Assembly (NCBI GenBank): GCA_902580565.1
Contig: CACHLD010000004.1
Span: 1-64,000 of the forward strand
Length of the DNA stretch: 64,000 nucleotides
Reading direction: 5' to 3'
DNA from: an uncultured Pelagibacteraceae bacterium
GTDB taxonomy: Bacteria; Pseudomonadota; Alphaproteobacteria; Pelagibacterales; Pelagibacteraceae
The stretch's first letter is position 1. Each line of letters starts with the position of its first letter. The position numbers and the translations under genes are program-made. Shown here piece by piece: positions 41,904 through 50,742 of this stretch. The notes below the pieces were generated by a model. It ran no database searches, had not been told where the DNA came from, and saw only the letters and a program-made list of their open reading frames with translations.

Positions 41904-43762
41904 TGGCTAAAATTAAAACACATGTTGAAGAAAGTGACGTTTTAATTATTGGTGGTGGTATGGCTGGTACTGGTGCAACTTTTGAAGCTAGACACTGGGG
42001 AAGAGATTTAAAAATAGTTTGTGTTGAAAAAGCAAATATTGATAGAAGTGGTGCGGTTGCACAAGGTCTTTACGCAATTAATTGTTACATGGGAATGCAG
42101 TGGAATGAAAATCAACCAGAAGACCACGTAAGATATGCTCGAAATGATTTAATGGGAATGGTTAGAGAAGATTTAGGCTATGACATGGCTCGTCATGTAG
42201 ACTCAACTGTACATATGTTTGATGAATGGGGCTTACCTATGATGAAAAATGAAAAAACCGGAAGATATTTAAGAGAAGGAAAATGGCAAATAATGATACA
42301 CGGTGAAAGTTATAAACCAATAGTTGCTGAGGCAGCAAAAAAATCTGCCGATAAAATTTTTAATAGAATTATGGTTACTCATCTTTTAATGGATGATGAA
42401 AAGGAAAATAGAATTGGTGGAGCAGTTGGATTTAATATGAGAACTGGGGATTACCACGTATTTAAAGCAAAAACAGTTATTGTAGCTGCCGGCGGTGCAT
42501 CGCATATATTTAAACCAAGAGCAGTTGGAGAAGGAATGGGAAGAACTTGGTATGCTCCATGGAGCAATGGTTCTGCTTATGCTTTACCTATAGCAGTTGG
42601 CGCAAAGATGACTCAAATGGAAAATAGAATTGTTTTATGTAGATTCAAAGATGGTTATGGGCCAGTGGGAGCATATTTTTTGCATTTAAAGACTTACACA
42701 CAAAATGCCAACGGAGAAAACTATGAAAAGAAGTGGTACGATCACACTAAAAATTTAGTCGGCGAATATATTGATCATCACCCAACACCAACTTGCTTAA
42801 GAAATCATGCTTTTATTCAAGAGGTCATGGCAGGCGGTGGCCCTATCCAAATGGTAACCAAAGAAGCTTTTCAAGATCCACATTTAGAAACTGTTGGTTG
42901 GGAAAATTTTTTAGGAATGACTGTTGGTCAAGCAGTTGTTTGGGCTTCACAAAATATTGATCCAAAATACACAAATCCGGAATTAACAACATCTGAGCCT
43001 TATGTAATGGGATCTCACGCAACATGTTCTGGAGCTTGGGTTAGTGGACCAGAAGATCTTTCACCACCAGAATATTTCTGGGGCTACAATAGAATGCTAA
43101 CCATTGATGGCCTTTTTGGAGCTGGAGATACAGTGGGAGGAAGTGCTCACAAATTTTCTTCTGGCTCATTTACTGAGGGACGTCTAGCAGCAAAAGCAGC
43201 TTGTAAATATATAGAAGATAAAAAAGCCGATGGCATCAAAGTTAGTGAAAAACAATACACTGACCTTAAAGAAGTAATCTACAAACCTTTAGAAAATTAC
43301 ACTGTTGGAAGAAATGAAATAACAGGTGGAACTGTTTCTCCTAGCTATATTTCTCCAATTCAAGGACTTCAAAGACTACAAAGAATAATGGATGAATACG
43401 TTGGAGGAATAGCAACTAATTACATGACTAATGAAAATATGCTTAATAGAGGTCTAGAACTTCTTAAATGGCTAGAAGAAGATTTAGAAAATGTTGGTGC
43501 AGAAGATTACCACCAATTAATGAGAGCGTGGGAGTTAAAACATAGAACTATAACTTCTCAGTGTGTAACGGAACATACAAAATTTAGAGAAGAAACTCGT
43601 TGGCCGGGATATTACTACAGAGGTGATCATTTAAAACTCGATGATAAAAACTGGCATTGTTTAACAGTTTCTAGAAGAGATCCTAAAACCAAAAAGTTTA
43701 CTATGGAGAAGGTCCCTGTTTATCACATTGTAGACGACAAAAAGGAAAAGAAAGCTTCATAA
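41903..43762 (+). CDS. aprA: Adenylylsulfate reductase, alpha (flavin) subunit
   Basis: A 619-residue FAD enzyme that interconverts sulfite plus AMP and adenylylsulfate (APS). The FAD fold is DVLIIGGGMAGTGATFEARH near residue 12; later motifs include KANIDRSGAVAQGLYAINCYMG, CLRNHAFIQEVMAGGGP and GLFGAGDTVGGSAHKFSSGSFTEGRLAA. Length fits the family. With suyAB and xsc nearby releasing sulfite, the sulfite-oxidising direction is most likely in an aerobic ocean cell. Confidence 0.96.
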   Translation: MAKIKTHVEESDVLIIGGGMAGTGATFEARHWGRDLKIVCVEKANIDRSGAVAQGLYAINCYMGMQWNENQPEDHVRYARNDLMGMVREDLGYDMARHVDSTVHMFDEWGLPMMKNEKTGRYLREGKWQIMIHGESYKPIVAEAAKKSADKIFNRIMVTHLLMDDEKENRIGGAVGFNMRTGDYHVFKAKTVIVAAGGASHIFKPRAVGEGMGRTWYAPWSNGSAYALPIAVGAKMTQMENRIVLCRFKDGYGPVGAYFLHLKTYTQNANGENYEKKWYDHTKNLVGEYIDHHPTPTCLRNHAFIQEVMAGGGPIQMVTKEAFQDPHLETVGWENFLGMTVGQAVVWASQNIDPKYTNPELTTSEPYVMGSHATCSGAWVSGPEDLSPPEYFWGYNRMLTIDGLFGAGDTVGGSAHKFSSGSFTEGRLAAKAACKYIEDKKADGIKVSEKQYTDLKEVIYKPLENYTVGRNEITGGTVSPSYISPIQGLQRLQRIMDEYVGGIATNYMTNENMLNRGLELLKWLEEDLENVGAEDYHQLMRAWELKHRTITSQCVTEHTKFREETRWPGYYYRGDHLKLDDKNWHCLTVSRRDPKTKKFTMEKVPVYHIVDDKKEKKAS

Positions 43763-43768
43763 ATTTTA

Positions 43769-44119
43769 ATGAAGTTGCTTGAGAAATCCGACAAAGAGAT
43801 ACAAGAAATAGCTCAACCCATTTGGGATAACTTAGTAAAAACCTCAAACATTAAAGATTACGGCGGTTTTACCAAAGACTTCTCATCTCAAATGCTTTAT
43901 GGAGCTAACGAGGTAGAGTTAGGAAAACAATGGGCTAATAACAAATTATTAACTAGTTTGTCGGAAAAACAAGAGTTTTTAGGGTGTATAAGGAGAGCTC
44001 AGTTTATCACTGTTCTTTACAAACAAACTAGTAATACAATGCCAGGAGAATTTCTTGGGCGATTAGTTCTAGGAGTTGAAGACGAGGAAGTAAAAGTATT
44101 TGGTGCAACTATTTATTAA
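43769..44119 (+). CDS. Conserved small protein of the apr operon, function unknown
   Basis: A 116-residue, probably soluble helical protein with no signal or membrane segment. Notable stretches are AQPIWDNLVKTSNIKDYGGFTKDF, a single cysteine in EFLGCIRRAQ, and GEFLGRLVLGVEDEEVKVFGA at the end. I recognise no family. It starts seven bases after aprA and precedes the TauE/SafE exporter, so it is likely to work with APS reductase or sulfite. Confidence 0.7.
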   Translation: MKLLEKSDKEIQEIAQPIWDNLVKTSNIKDYGGFTKDFSSQMLYGANEVELGKQWANNKLLTSLSEKQEFLGCIRRAQFITVLYKQTSNTMPGEFLGRLVLGVEDEEVKVFGATIY

Positions 44120-44155
44120 GATTGACAATACAGCATTACAGGACTACTTAGAATA

Positions 44156-45286
44156 ATGCTTGAAATTTATCTTCCTATAGCTCAAGTAAATATAGATATC
44201 TTCTTATTATTATTTGTCAGTTTAATTGTCGGTGTTCTATCAGGTTTATTTGGAGTTGGAGGTGGTTTTTTAATGACACCATTTTTAATTTTTATGGGCA
44301 TTCCCCCAGTTTACGCAGTGCCAAATGAGGTAAATAATATATTAGCTACTTCAGTTTCAGGCTCGCTTACTCATTGGTACAAAAAAACTTTAGATTATAA
44401 AATGGGACTGATGATTGTTGCTGGCGGCGTTGTTGGAACTGTATTAGGAATAATGACTTTTACATATTTTTCTGGAATTGGAAAAATTAGCTTAATAATT
44501 TCTTTATTATATATGTATCTTTTAGCTATCGTAGGAACTTTGATGTTGATTGAATTTATAAGAGAAAAAAATCGGCTTAAATTAAAAAATTTAAAAAAAA
44601 AATTACACGAGCATAACTGGCTTCAAGGCTTACCTTTAAGGATGCGTTTTCATAAATCAAAGTTATATGAAAGTGCATTAACTCCTATATTGCTTGGATT
44701 AGTAGTTGGTTTTGTTGCAGCTATGATGGGAATAGGAGGAGCATTTTTAATGGTTCCTGCTATGATTTATATAGTAGGGATGCCTGTAAAATTAATTCCA
44801 GGTACATCATTATTTGTAACAATTTTTATAAGTGCAATAGTAACAGTTCTTCACGCTTTCAATTATGGATCTATCGATTTATATCTTGTTTTTCCATTAA
44901 TCCTTGGCTCTATTGTTGGAGTTCAATTAGGACAAAAAGTGGGACAGTTTTTAGATAGCGCCGAATTAAAATCTTTATTTGCTATGCTTTTATTATGCGT
45001 AGCAGTCGCAATAGGCTATGATTCTTTTTTTAGAGATAAAGCAGGTGAATTTAATGGATCTAAAATTATTAAAACGGATTTAAGTGCATTTGCAGAGTTC
45101 ACTATTAAAATGTCAGACGAGTTACCGATTTTATACGGTGCTTTTTCAATAATCTTAGCAATATCTTTAGGCGTATTAGCTGCTGCGGGAAGAAAATTTG
45201 TCAGTCCAATAGCTAGAAAATTGTTAAGTGAATTTAAGAAAAAAGATATTAAACAAAAAGAAGAGGTAAAATTTCCTGAAAAATAA
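44156..45286 (+). CDS. tauE: TSUP-family sulfite/sulfonate exporter (TauE/SafE)
   Basis: A 376-residue membrane protein of the TauE/SafE family. Two repeats are visible: VSLIVGVLSGLFGVGGGFLMTP near residue 22 and GLVVGFVAAMMGIGGAFLMVPA near residue 182, with GxGGGF/GIGGAF motifs. TauE relatives export sulfite or sulfoacetate in taurine degraders. Last gene of the aprM-aprB-aprA-orf-tauE run and tail to tail with suyB, so sulfite disposal is a sound inference. Confidence 0.87.
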   Translation: MLEIYLPIAQVNIDIFLLLFVSLIVGVLSGLFGVGGGFLMTPFLIFMGIPPVYAVPNEVNNILATSVSGSLTHWYKKTLDYKMGLMIVAGGVVGTVLGIMTFTYFSGIGKISLIISLLYMYLLAIVGTLMLIEFIREKNRLKLKNLKKKLHEHNWLQGLPLRMRFHKSKLYESALTPILLGLVVGFVAAMMGIGGAFLMVPAMIYIVGMPVKLIPGTSLFVTIFISAIVTVLHAFNYGSIDLYLVFPLILGSIVGVQLGQKVGQFLDSAELKSLFAMLLLCVAVAIGYDSFFRDKAGEFNGSKIIKTDLSAFAEFTIKMSDELPILYGAFSIILAISLGVLAAAGRKFVSPIARKLLSEFKKKDIKQKEEVKFPEK

Positions 45287-45288
45287 TA

Positions 45289-46455
45289 TTAAGCACTTCG
45301 ATAGAGTTTAGTCATAACAAATTCTCTATGACCCAACGCTTCTGCACATGTAAGTCTACCATTAGCTACTCTTAACATTGTTTTAATTAATTCATCACCT
45401 GCTTGAGATAAATTCATTTCTCTTGATAATATTTTTGAAACATCACAGTCTACGTGTTCTTTCATTAATTTTGCGGTAAGAGGATTAGCAGTTAGTTTAA
45501 CTACTGGTTCAATAGGGTTTCCAATAATATTTCCTTGTCCAGTTGGAAACAAATGTATGTTAAATCCACCTGCAGCTTGTAAGGTTACACATTCTGCAGC
45601 CGCAGATGAAGTGTCCATAAAATATAAACCTTTTCCTTTTTTTGGTTCTTCTGCAGGCTCTAAAACATCAATAAATTTTAAATTTCCAATCTTTTGAAAA
45701 TTTCCAAAAGCTTTTTCCTCTATAGTTGTTAAGCCACCAGCAATATTTCCAGCAGTGGGCTGGCTTTCTGAAAGATCATTAGTAGCCTCTTTTAGAATAA
45801 AATCATTATAAGAACTCCATGTTTTCATAAATTTCTCTTTTGCTTCTGGAGTAGCTCCTCTAGCAGCACAAACTGTTTCTGCACCAGTTAATTCAGAAGT
45901 TTCACCAAAACATAAGTGAACACCAAACGGCTCTAATTTTTCCATCAAATTTCCTACAGTTGGATTGGATGCTAATCCAGAAGTGGTATCAGACTCACCA
46001 CATTTTACTGAAATCCATAAGTCACTTAATGGACATTCTTCTCTTTGTTTTTCTGATGCCCACTGAGAAAATTCTTGTGCTTTCTTTGATGCCTTCATTA
46101 TTGTTCCAATATCTCCTGTTCTTTCAATATGAAAGCCTTCTACCGGTTTGCCTGTTTTTGCTATTTCATCAACAATTCTTTTTGTCCATTTAGGTTCAAT
46201 TCCAATCACTATTACTGCAGCTACATTTGGATTTTTTCCTGTCCCAATCATTGTTCTAAAATGTAATTCTAGATCTGCTCCAAATTGTAATCTTCCATAC
46301 GAATGTGGTAGTGCTATAGTTCCTTTGATATTATTAGCAACAGCTTCTGCACAAGCGTTTGAAATATCATCAACAGGAAGAATAATTACATGATTTCTTG
46401 TTCCAGCTCTTCCATTTTCTCTTTTATAACCTAAAAAACTTTTTGGGATTTCCAT
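45289..46455 (-). CDS. suyB: (2R)-sulfolactate sulfo-lyase, beta subunit
   Basis: A 388-residue UxaA-family lyase. The family start [21 protein letters not shown] is followed by [34 protein letters not shown] and [13 protein letters not shown]. Altronate and galactarate dehydratases share these motifs, but the separate SAF-domain subunit encoded just upstream and the neighbouring xsc and apr genes point to SuyAB. It splits sulfolactate into pyruvate and sulfite, with iron as cofactor in characterised examples. Confidence 0.88.
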   Translation of the reverse strand: MEIPKSFLGYKRENGRAGTRNHVIILPVDDISNACAEAVANNIKGTIALPHSYGRLQFGADLELHFRTMIGTGKNPNVAAVIVIGIEPKWTKRIVDEIAKTGKPVEGFHIERTGDIGTIMKASKKAQEFSQWASEKQREECPLSDLWISVKCGESDTTSGLASNPTVGNLMEKLEPFGVHLCFGETSELTGAETVCAARGATPEAKEKFMKTWSSYNDFILKEATNDLSESQPTAGNIAGGLTTIEEKAFGNFQKIGNLKFIDVLEPAEEPKKGKGLYFMDTSSAAAECVTLQAAGGFNIHLFPTGQGNIIGNPIEPVVKLTANPLTAKLMKEHVDCDVSKILSREMNLSQAGDELIKTMLRVANGRLTCAEALGHREFVMTKLYRSA

Positions 46456-46459
46456 TAAA

Positions 46460-46747
46460 TTACCATTTCTTTGTTTTCACGTTATGAACATGTACATGCT
46501 CACCTTTTTTTATTGATTTAACGACTTTGCCTATATCGTGACCATATTTTAAGATTGTATCTCCCTCTTTAAGATCTTTAAGGGCTATTTTATGACCTAA
46601 AGGAACTTCGTTGGTAGAGCTAACTTTAACTGTTTTGTCATTTTCCATTATCCAAGCGTTACAATCTTGGCCTTTTTTCGTTTTTTCTATTACGACTACT
46701 CCAACGTTATCTTTTTCATCGTGAATAATAAGGTCTGGCTGTGACAT
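46460..46747 (-). CDS. suyA: (2R)-sulfolactate sulfo-lyase, alpha subunit
   Basis: A 95-residue SAF-domain protein, the small partner of Suy[22 protein letters not shown], then [26 protein letters not shown] and a histidine-rich end [12 protein letters not shown]. It lies four bases before suyB on the same strand. It is divergent from xsc with 72 bases between the two start codons, which would let one control region serve both sulfite-releasing enzymes. Confidence 0.9.
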   Translation of the reverse strand: MSQPDLIIHDEKDNVGVVVIEKTKKGQDCNAWIMENDKTVKVSSTNEVPLGHKIALKDLKEGDTILKYGHDIGKVVKSIKKGEHVHVHNVKTKKW

Positions 46748-46819
46748 AAAATATTTAATGGATATAAACTAAATTTTGATATAATTAAAGGTAGTTTTAA
46801 ATAAATTTTTAGGATTTCT

Positions 46820-48601
46820 ATGGCAAAAATGACAACAGAGGAAGCTTTTGTAAAAGTTTTACAAATGCATGGTATTGAACATGCGTTTGGGATAATCGGC
46901 TCTGCATTTATGCCTATCTCCGATATTTTCCCTGATGCGGGTATTACTTTTTGGGATGTTGCTCACGAAACAAACGGTGGATTAATTGCTGATGGTTATA
47001 CAAGAGCAACTGGAAAGATGTCGATGGTTATAGCTCAAAATGGACCAGGTATAACTGGTTTAGTAACTCCTATTAAGACTGCATATTGGAATCACACTCC
47101 TTTACTTTTAGTAACTCCTCAAGCTGCAAATAAAACTATGGGTCAAGGTGGTTTTCAAGAAGTTGAACAAATGAATTTATTTAAAGATATGGTTTGTTAT
47201 CAAGAGGAAGTGAGAGATCCCTCTAGGATGGCTGAAGTTTTAAATCGTGTAATAGAAAAAGCAATTAGAGGATCAGCGCCTGCTCAAATTAATGTTCCAA
47301 GAGATTATTGGACGCAAGTTATAGATATAGATTTACCTCCTATAGTTAGATTAGAAAGACAAGCGGGAGGAGCAGATGCAATAAAAAAAGCAGCTGAATT
47401 ACTTTCTAACGCAAAATTTCCAGTGATATTATCAGGAGCTGGAGTTGTTATTGGAGGTGCGATCGATGATTGTGTAAAGTTGGCAGAAAAACTTGATGCA
47501 CCGGTGTGTTCAGGCTATCAACATAATGATAGTTTCCCTGGAAGTCATCCGTTAGCTGTTGGGCCTCTTGGTTACAATGGTTCAAAAGCTGGAATGGAAT
47601 TAATTTCTAAAGCTGACGTTGTTTTAGCTTTAGGCACAAGACTAAATCCTTTCTCTACATTGCCTGGTTATGGAATAGACTACTGGCCAAAAAATGCAAA
47701 AATAATTCAAGTTGACATGAACTCAGATAGAATAGGATTAACAAAAAAAGTAACTGTAGGAATATGTGGTGATGCAAAACTAGTTACTCAACAAATATTA
47801 AGTAAAATCTCACCTAAGGCGGGAGATATTGATCGACAAAAGCGAAAAGATTTAATCCATCAAACTAAATCTGCATGGTTACAAAAATTATCAAGTCTTG
47901 ATCATGAAGATGATGATGCAGGAACAGTGTGGAATAAAGAAGCAAGGGAAAGAGATAAGGATAGAATGTCTCCAAGGCAAGCTTGGAGAGCAATACAGGC
48001 TGCCATGCCTAAAGATGTTATTATTTCGAGTGATATTGGAAATAATTGTGCGATAGGAAATGCATATCCTACTTTTGAAAAAGGTAGAAAATATTTAGCA
48101 CCTGGATTATTTGGACCATGTGGTTATGGATTTCCAGCGATTCTAGGAGCTAAGATTGGTTGCCCGGATACACCAGTAATAGGTTTTGCAGGTGACGGTG
48201 CTTTCGGAATAAGCATGAATGAAATGAGTTCTTGCGCAAGAAAAGAATGGCCAGCAATTACAATGGTGATTTTTAGAAATTATCAATGGGGAGCAGAAAA
48301 AAGAAATTCTATTTTATGGTTTGATGATAATTTTATTGGTACTGAGTTAGATCCAGAATTAAGCTATTCTAAAGTTGCAAATGCATGTGGATTAAAAGGT
48401 GTTACTGTTAAGACAATGGAAGAGACAACAAAAGCTATAAAAAAATCTTGTGAAGACCAAAAAAAAGGTATCACAACTTTTATTGAAATCATTTTAAATC
48501 AAGAATTAGGCGAACCATTCAGAAGAGATGCAATGAAAAAACCAGTTAAAGTAGCTGGAATTAAAAAGTCAGATATGAAAGTACAAAAAAGTTTAAATTA
48601 A
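46820..48601 (+). CDS. xsc: Sulfoacetaldehyde acetyltransferase
   Basis: A 593-residue thiamine-diphosphate enzyme: sulfoacetaldehyde plus phosphate gives acetyl phosphate and sulfite. Strong Xsc motifs: MTTEEAFVKVLQMHGIEHAF, IIGSAFMPISDIFPDAGI, VAHETNGGLIADGYTRATGK, NHTPLLLVTPQAANKTMGQG. The ThDP/Mg part is VIGFAGDGAFGISMNEM with NYQWGAEKRN following, and the length fits. Sulfoacetaldehyde may come from taurine or isethionate. A -10-like TATAAT lies at 46781-46786. A phosphotransacetylase-type gene is at 61154. Confidence 0.96.
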   Translation: MAKMTTEEAFVKVLQMHGIEHAFGIIGSAFMPISDIFPDAGITFWDVAHETNGGLIADGYTRATGKMSMVIAQNGPGITGLVTPIKTAYWNHTPLLLVTPQAANKTMGQGGFQEVEQMNLFKDMVCYQEEVRDPSRMAEVLNRVIEKAIRGSAPAQINVPRDYWTQVIDIDLPPIVRLERQAGGADAIKKAAELLSNAKFPVILSGAGVVIGGAIDDCVKLAEKLDAPVCSGYQHNDSFPGSHPLAVGPLGYNGSKAGMELISKADVVLALGTRLNPFSTLPGYGIDYWPKNAKIIQVDMNSDRIGLTKKVTVGICGDAKLVTQQILSKISPKAGDIDRQKRKDLIHQTKSAWLQKLSSLDHEDDDAGTVWNKEARERDKDRMSPRQAWRAIQAAMPKDVIISSDIGNNCAIGNAYPTFEKGRKYLAPGLFGPCGYGFPAILGAKIGCPDTPVIGFAGDGAFGISMNEMSSCARKEWPAITMVIFRNYQWGAEKRNSILWFDDNFIGTELDPELSYSKVANACGLKGVTVKTMEETTKAIKKSCEDQKKGITTFIEIILNQELGEPFRRDAMKKPVKVAGIKKSDMKVQKSLN

Positions 48602-49410
48602 TTTAAGTCTAAAACAGTCGAGGGATCTAATCTAACATCAAACCAATTTAACCTTATATCTAAATGAGGTCCTGTTGATCTGCCAGTTGAACCAACAGTT
48701 CCTATCACTTCTCCTTGTTTAACTTTTTGCCCTTTTTTTACATAGATATCTTTCATATGCATATATAATGTAGAAATTCCATGTCCGTGGTCAAAAATTA
48801 ATGTTCCACCTGTATAGAATAAATCTGGCTCAACCATAGTAGCAGTTCCATCTAGCATAGCTTTTATGTTAGTCCCTTCTTTTGCCGCAAAGTCTATCCC
48901 ATAATGGGGCCATTTTGGTTTTCCATTCAAAATTCTTTGACTACCATAAACTCCAGTAACTATGGCTTTATCTAAAGGATTAATAAATTTTTTGGTAAAA
49001 AAAGTTAAATCACTTTCAATTGACCTTGCTTCACCAATAAGTTTATTTTCTCTTTTTATTCTTTCATAAACTTCTTTAGGAGGGGTAACTTTTTTTTCAG
49101 GCAATCCATCTATTCTTTGTATCTTATATTTTCTTTTAAAAACTTTTTTTATAATTATCTCTTTTTTTTTGTCTTTTATAATTCTAATAGTTATGTCATT
49201 TTTTCTATCCCTTCCAATTCCAAAAGCAAAATAACCTTCGTTAGTGACCATGACATCTTTATTATCAATTTTAACTTTTGCTTTGGGATTTGTCTTTCCA
49301 AGAATAAAGGACCCTTGGTTAAATTTTCCAATAAATTCTACTGCAAATAAATTTTGATTTGAAAAGATTATTAGTAAAAATAAAAATATTTTTATTATCT
49401 TGCTGTCCAT
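48598..49410 (-). CDS. M23 family peptidase-like exported protein
   Basis: A 270-residue protein with a signal peptide (IFLFLLIIFSNQNLFA), a beta-rich middle and a LytM/M23 domain from about residue 145: VTGVYGSQRILNGKPKWPHYGIDFAAKEGT. The first zinc ligands His and Asp are kept (HYGIDF), but the usual His-x-His near the end reads GPHLDIRLNWFDVRLDP, with Asp in the second place. Relatives with HLD are common, so it may still bind metal or act as an amidase activator. Its start overlaps the SDR gene upstream; the end is convergent with xsc. Confidence 0.85.
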   Translation of the reverse strand: MDSKIIKIFLFLLIIFSNQNLFAVEFIGKFNQGSFILGKTNPKAKVKIDNKDVMVTNEGYFAFGIGRDRKNDITIRIIKDKKKEIIIKKVFKRKYKIQRIDGLPEKKVTPPKEVYERIKRENKLIGEARSIESDLTFFTKKFINPLDKAIVTGVYGSQRILNGKPKWPHYGIDFAAKEGTNIKAMLDGTATMVEPDLFYTGGTLIFDHGHGISTLYMHMKDIYVKKGQKVKQGEVIGTVGSTGRSTGPHLDIRLNWFDVRLDPSTVLDLN

Positions 49411-50162
49411 CCACCATCTACCAATAATGAAGTTCCAGTTATCATTGAGGCTGCATCTGAGGCTAAAAAAACTGCAGCAGACGATATTTCAGGTAATTCT
49501 GCATATCTTCCTAAAGGAATATTACCTAAGACTTCTTTCCTAAAATTTTTATTCTTAAAAAACTTCTTTGTCATTGGTGTAACTACAAATGTAGGAGCTA
49601 TGCTATTAACTCTTATATTATATTTAGCTAAATCTATTGCCATACCTTTAGTTAATCCTTCCATACCAAATTTTGTCATATTATAAACACTTCTAATAGG
49701 ACCACCTACATGACCCATTTGAGAGGACATATTAATTATCGCAGCACCAATCTTTTTTCTATTTTTTGTTTGAACCATTTTTAATGCTACTAAATTAGCA
49801 ACATTGAAAGCAGCAATAGTATTTATCTTAACTACTTTTTCCATGTCTTGTTTACGTATTTTGAGAAAATGTTCTGGAATATTTGTTCCAGCATTATTTA
49901 TTAAAACATCAATTTTTTGTTGACTATTTATGATTTGTTTTAGTTGAATGTAATTAGTCAGATCACACACATAAGTTTTACATTTAACTTTATGTTTTTT
50001 TGCGATTTTTTCGACAGCATCCAAATCCTTTTTTGTTCTACTTATTAATATCAAATTAGATCCTGCCTCGGCTAATGCTATTGCACATGCACGACCCAAA
50101 CCTTTACCTGCTCCAGTTACTAGAGAGTATTTGCCTTTTAAATTATATTTTTTTAAATACAT
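49395..50162 (-). CDS. SDR dehydrogenase, candidate DHPS-2-dehydrogenase
   Basis: A 255-residue classical SDR: cofactor loop SLVTGAGKGLGRACAIALAEAG, Arg-rich ISRTKKD after strand two suggesting NADP(H) or NAD(H), DVLINNAGTN, Ser in NMSSQMGHVGG, Tyr-xxx-Lys in SVYNMTKFGM, and ITGTSLLVDGGWTAR at the end. In other DHPS degraders an SDR (HpsO) oxidises DHPS at carbon two. The location, between suyAB/xsc and the TRAP genes, makes HpsO a reasonable candidate, but the SDR family is too broad for certainty. Confidence 0.8.
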   Translation of the reverse strand: MYLKKYNLKGKYSLVTGAGKGLGRACAIALAEAGSNLILISRTKKDLDAVEKIAKKHKVKCKTYVCDLTNYIQLKQIINSQQKIDVLINNAGTNIPEHFLKIRKQDMEKVVKINTIAAFNVANLVALKMVQTKNRKKIGAAIINMSSQMGHVGGPIRSVYNMTKFGMEGLTKGMAIDLAKYNIRVNSIAPTFVVTPMTKKFFKNKNFRKEVLGNIPLGRYAELPEISSAAVFLASDAASMITGTSLLVDGGWTAR

Positions 50163-50164
50163 AT

Positions 50165-50740
50165 TTATAAAATCAACTTAAGATCAGTGTATATTAAATC
50201 TACAGCCACTAAAAGTATAGCTAATAAACCAACCCAAGCAATCCACTTATATTTCTTAATCCATTGCGAAATTAAATTTGCTGCTACGGCCATCAAAATA
50301 ATTGATAAAACTAATCCAAAAATTAATAAATGATAATGGTGACCAGCAGCTCCCGCTACCCCTAATACATTGTCTAGACTCATGGTAAAGTCAGCTAATA
50401 AAATAGTCCAAATAGCTTTAAGTAAATTTGATCTATCTATCTTAATATCTTTATCACCAGTTTCTTTATCTTTAATAACATCTGTATAAAGTTTATAAAC
50501 TACATAAAGTAGAAGAAGTCCTCCTATCAATCTTAGTCCTGTTATTTGTAAAAGGTATGCTGTTAACAAAGTTAGAATTATTCTTAAAACTACTGCACCA
50601 CCTATGCCCCAAAAAATAACTTTTTTTCTTTGATCCGGGGGAAATTTTGAAGCAACCATACCTATTATGATCGCGTTATCTCCTGCTAATATAAGATCTA
50701 TAAAAACTATTTGTGAAAATATAATTAGTTGTTCAGACAT
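50165..50740 (-). CDS. TerC/YjbE family membrane protein (paralogue)
   Basis: A 191-residue protein with about seven hydrophobic segments and the same two hallmarks as the gene at 3590: VFIDLILAGDNAIIIGMVASKF near residue 10 and DFTMSLDNVLGVAGAAGHHYH near residue 120. Both gene copies are clearly separate, about 40-50% alike by eye. It sits two bases after the GMC oxidoreductase and two bases before the SDR on the same strand, so it may be co-expressed with sulfonate genes; a metal role is only inferred. Confidence 0.85.
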   Translation of the reverse strand: MSEQLIIFSQIVFIDLILAGDNAIIIGMVASKFPPDQRKKVIFWGIGGAVVLRIILTLLTAYLLQITGLRLIGGLLLLYVVYKLYTDVIKDKETGDKDIKIDRSNLLKAIWTILLADFTMSLDNVLGVAGAAGHHYHLLIFGLVLSIILMAVAANLISQWIKKYKWIAWVGLLAILLVAVDLIYTDLKLIL

Positions 50741-50742
50741 AC

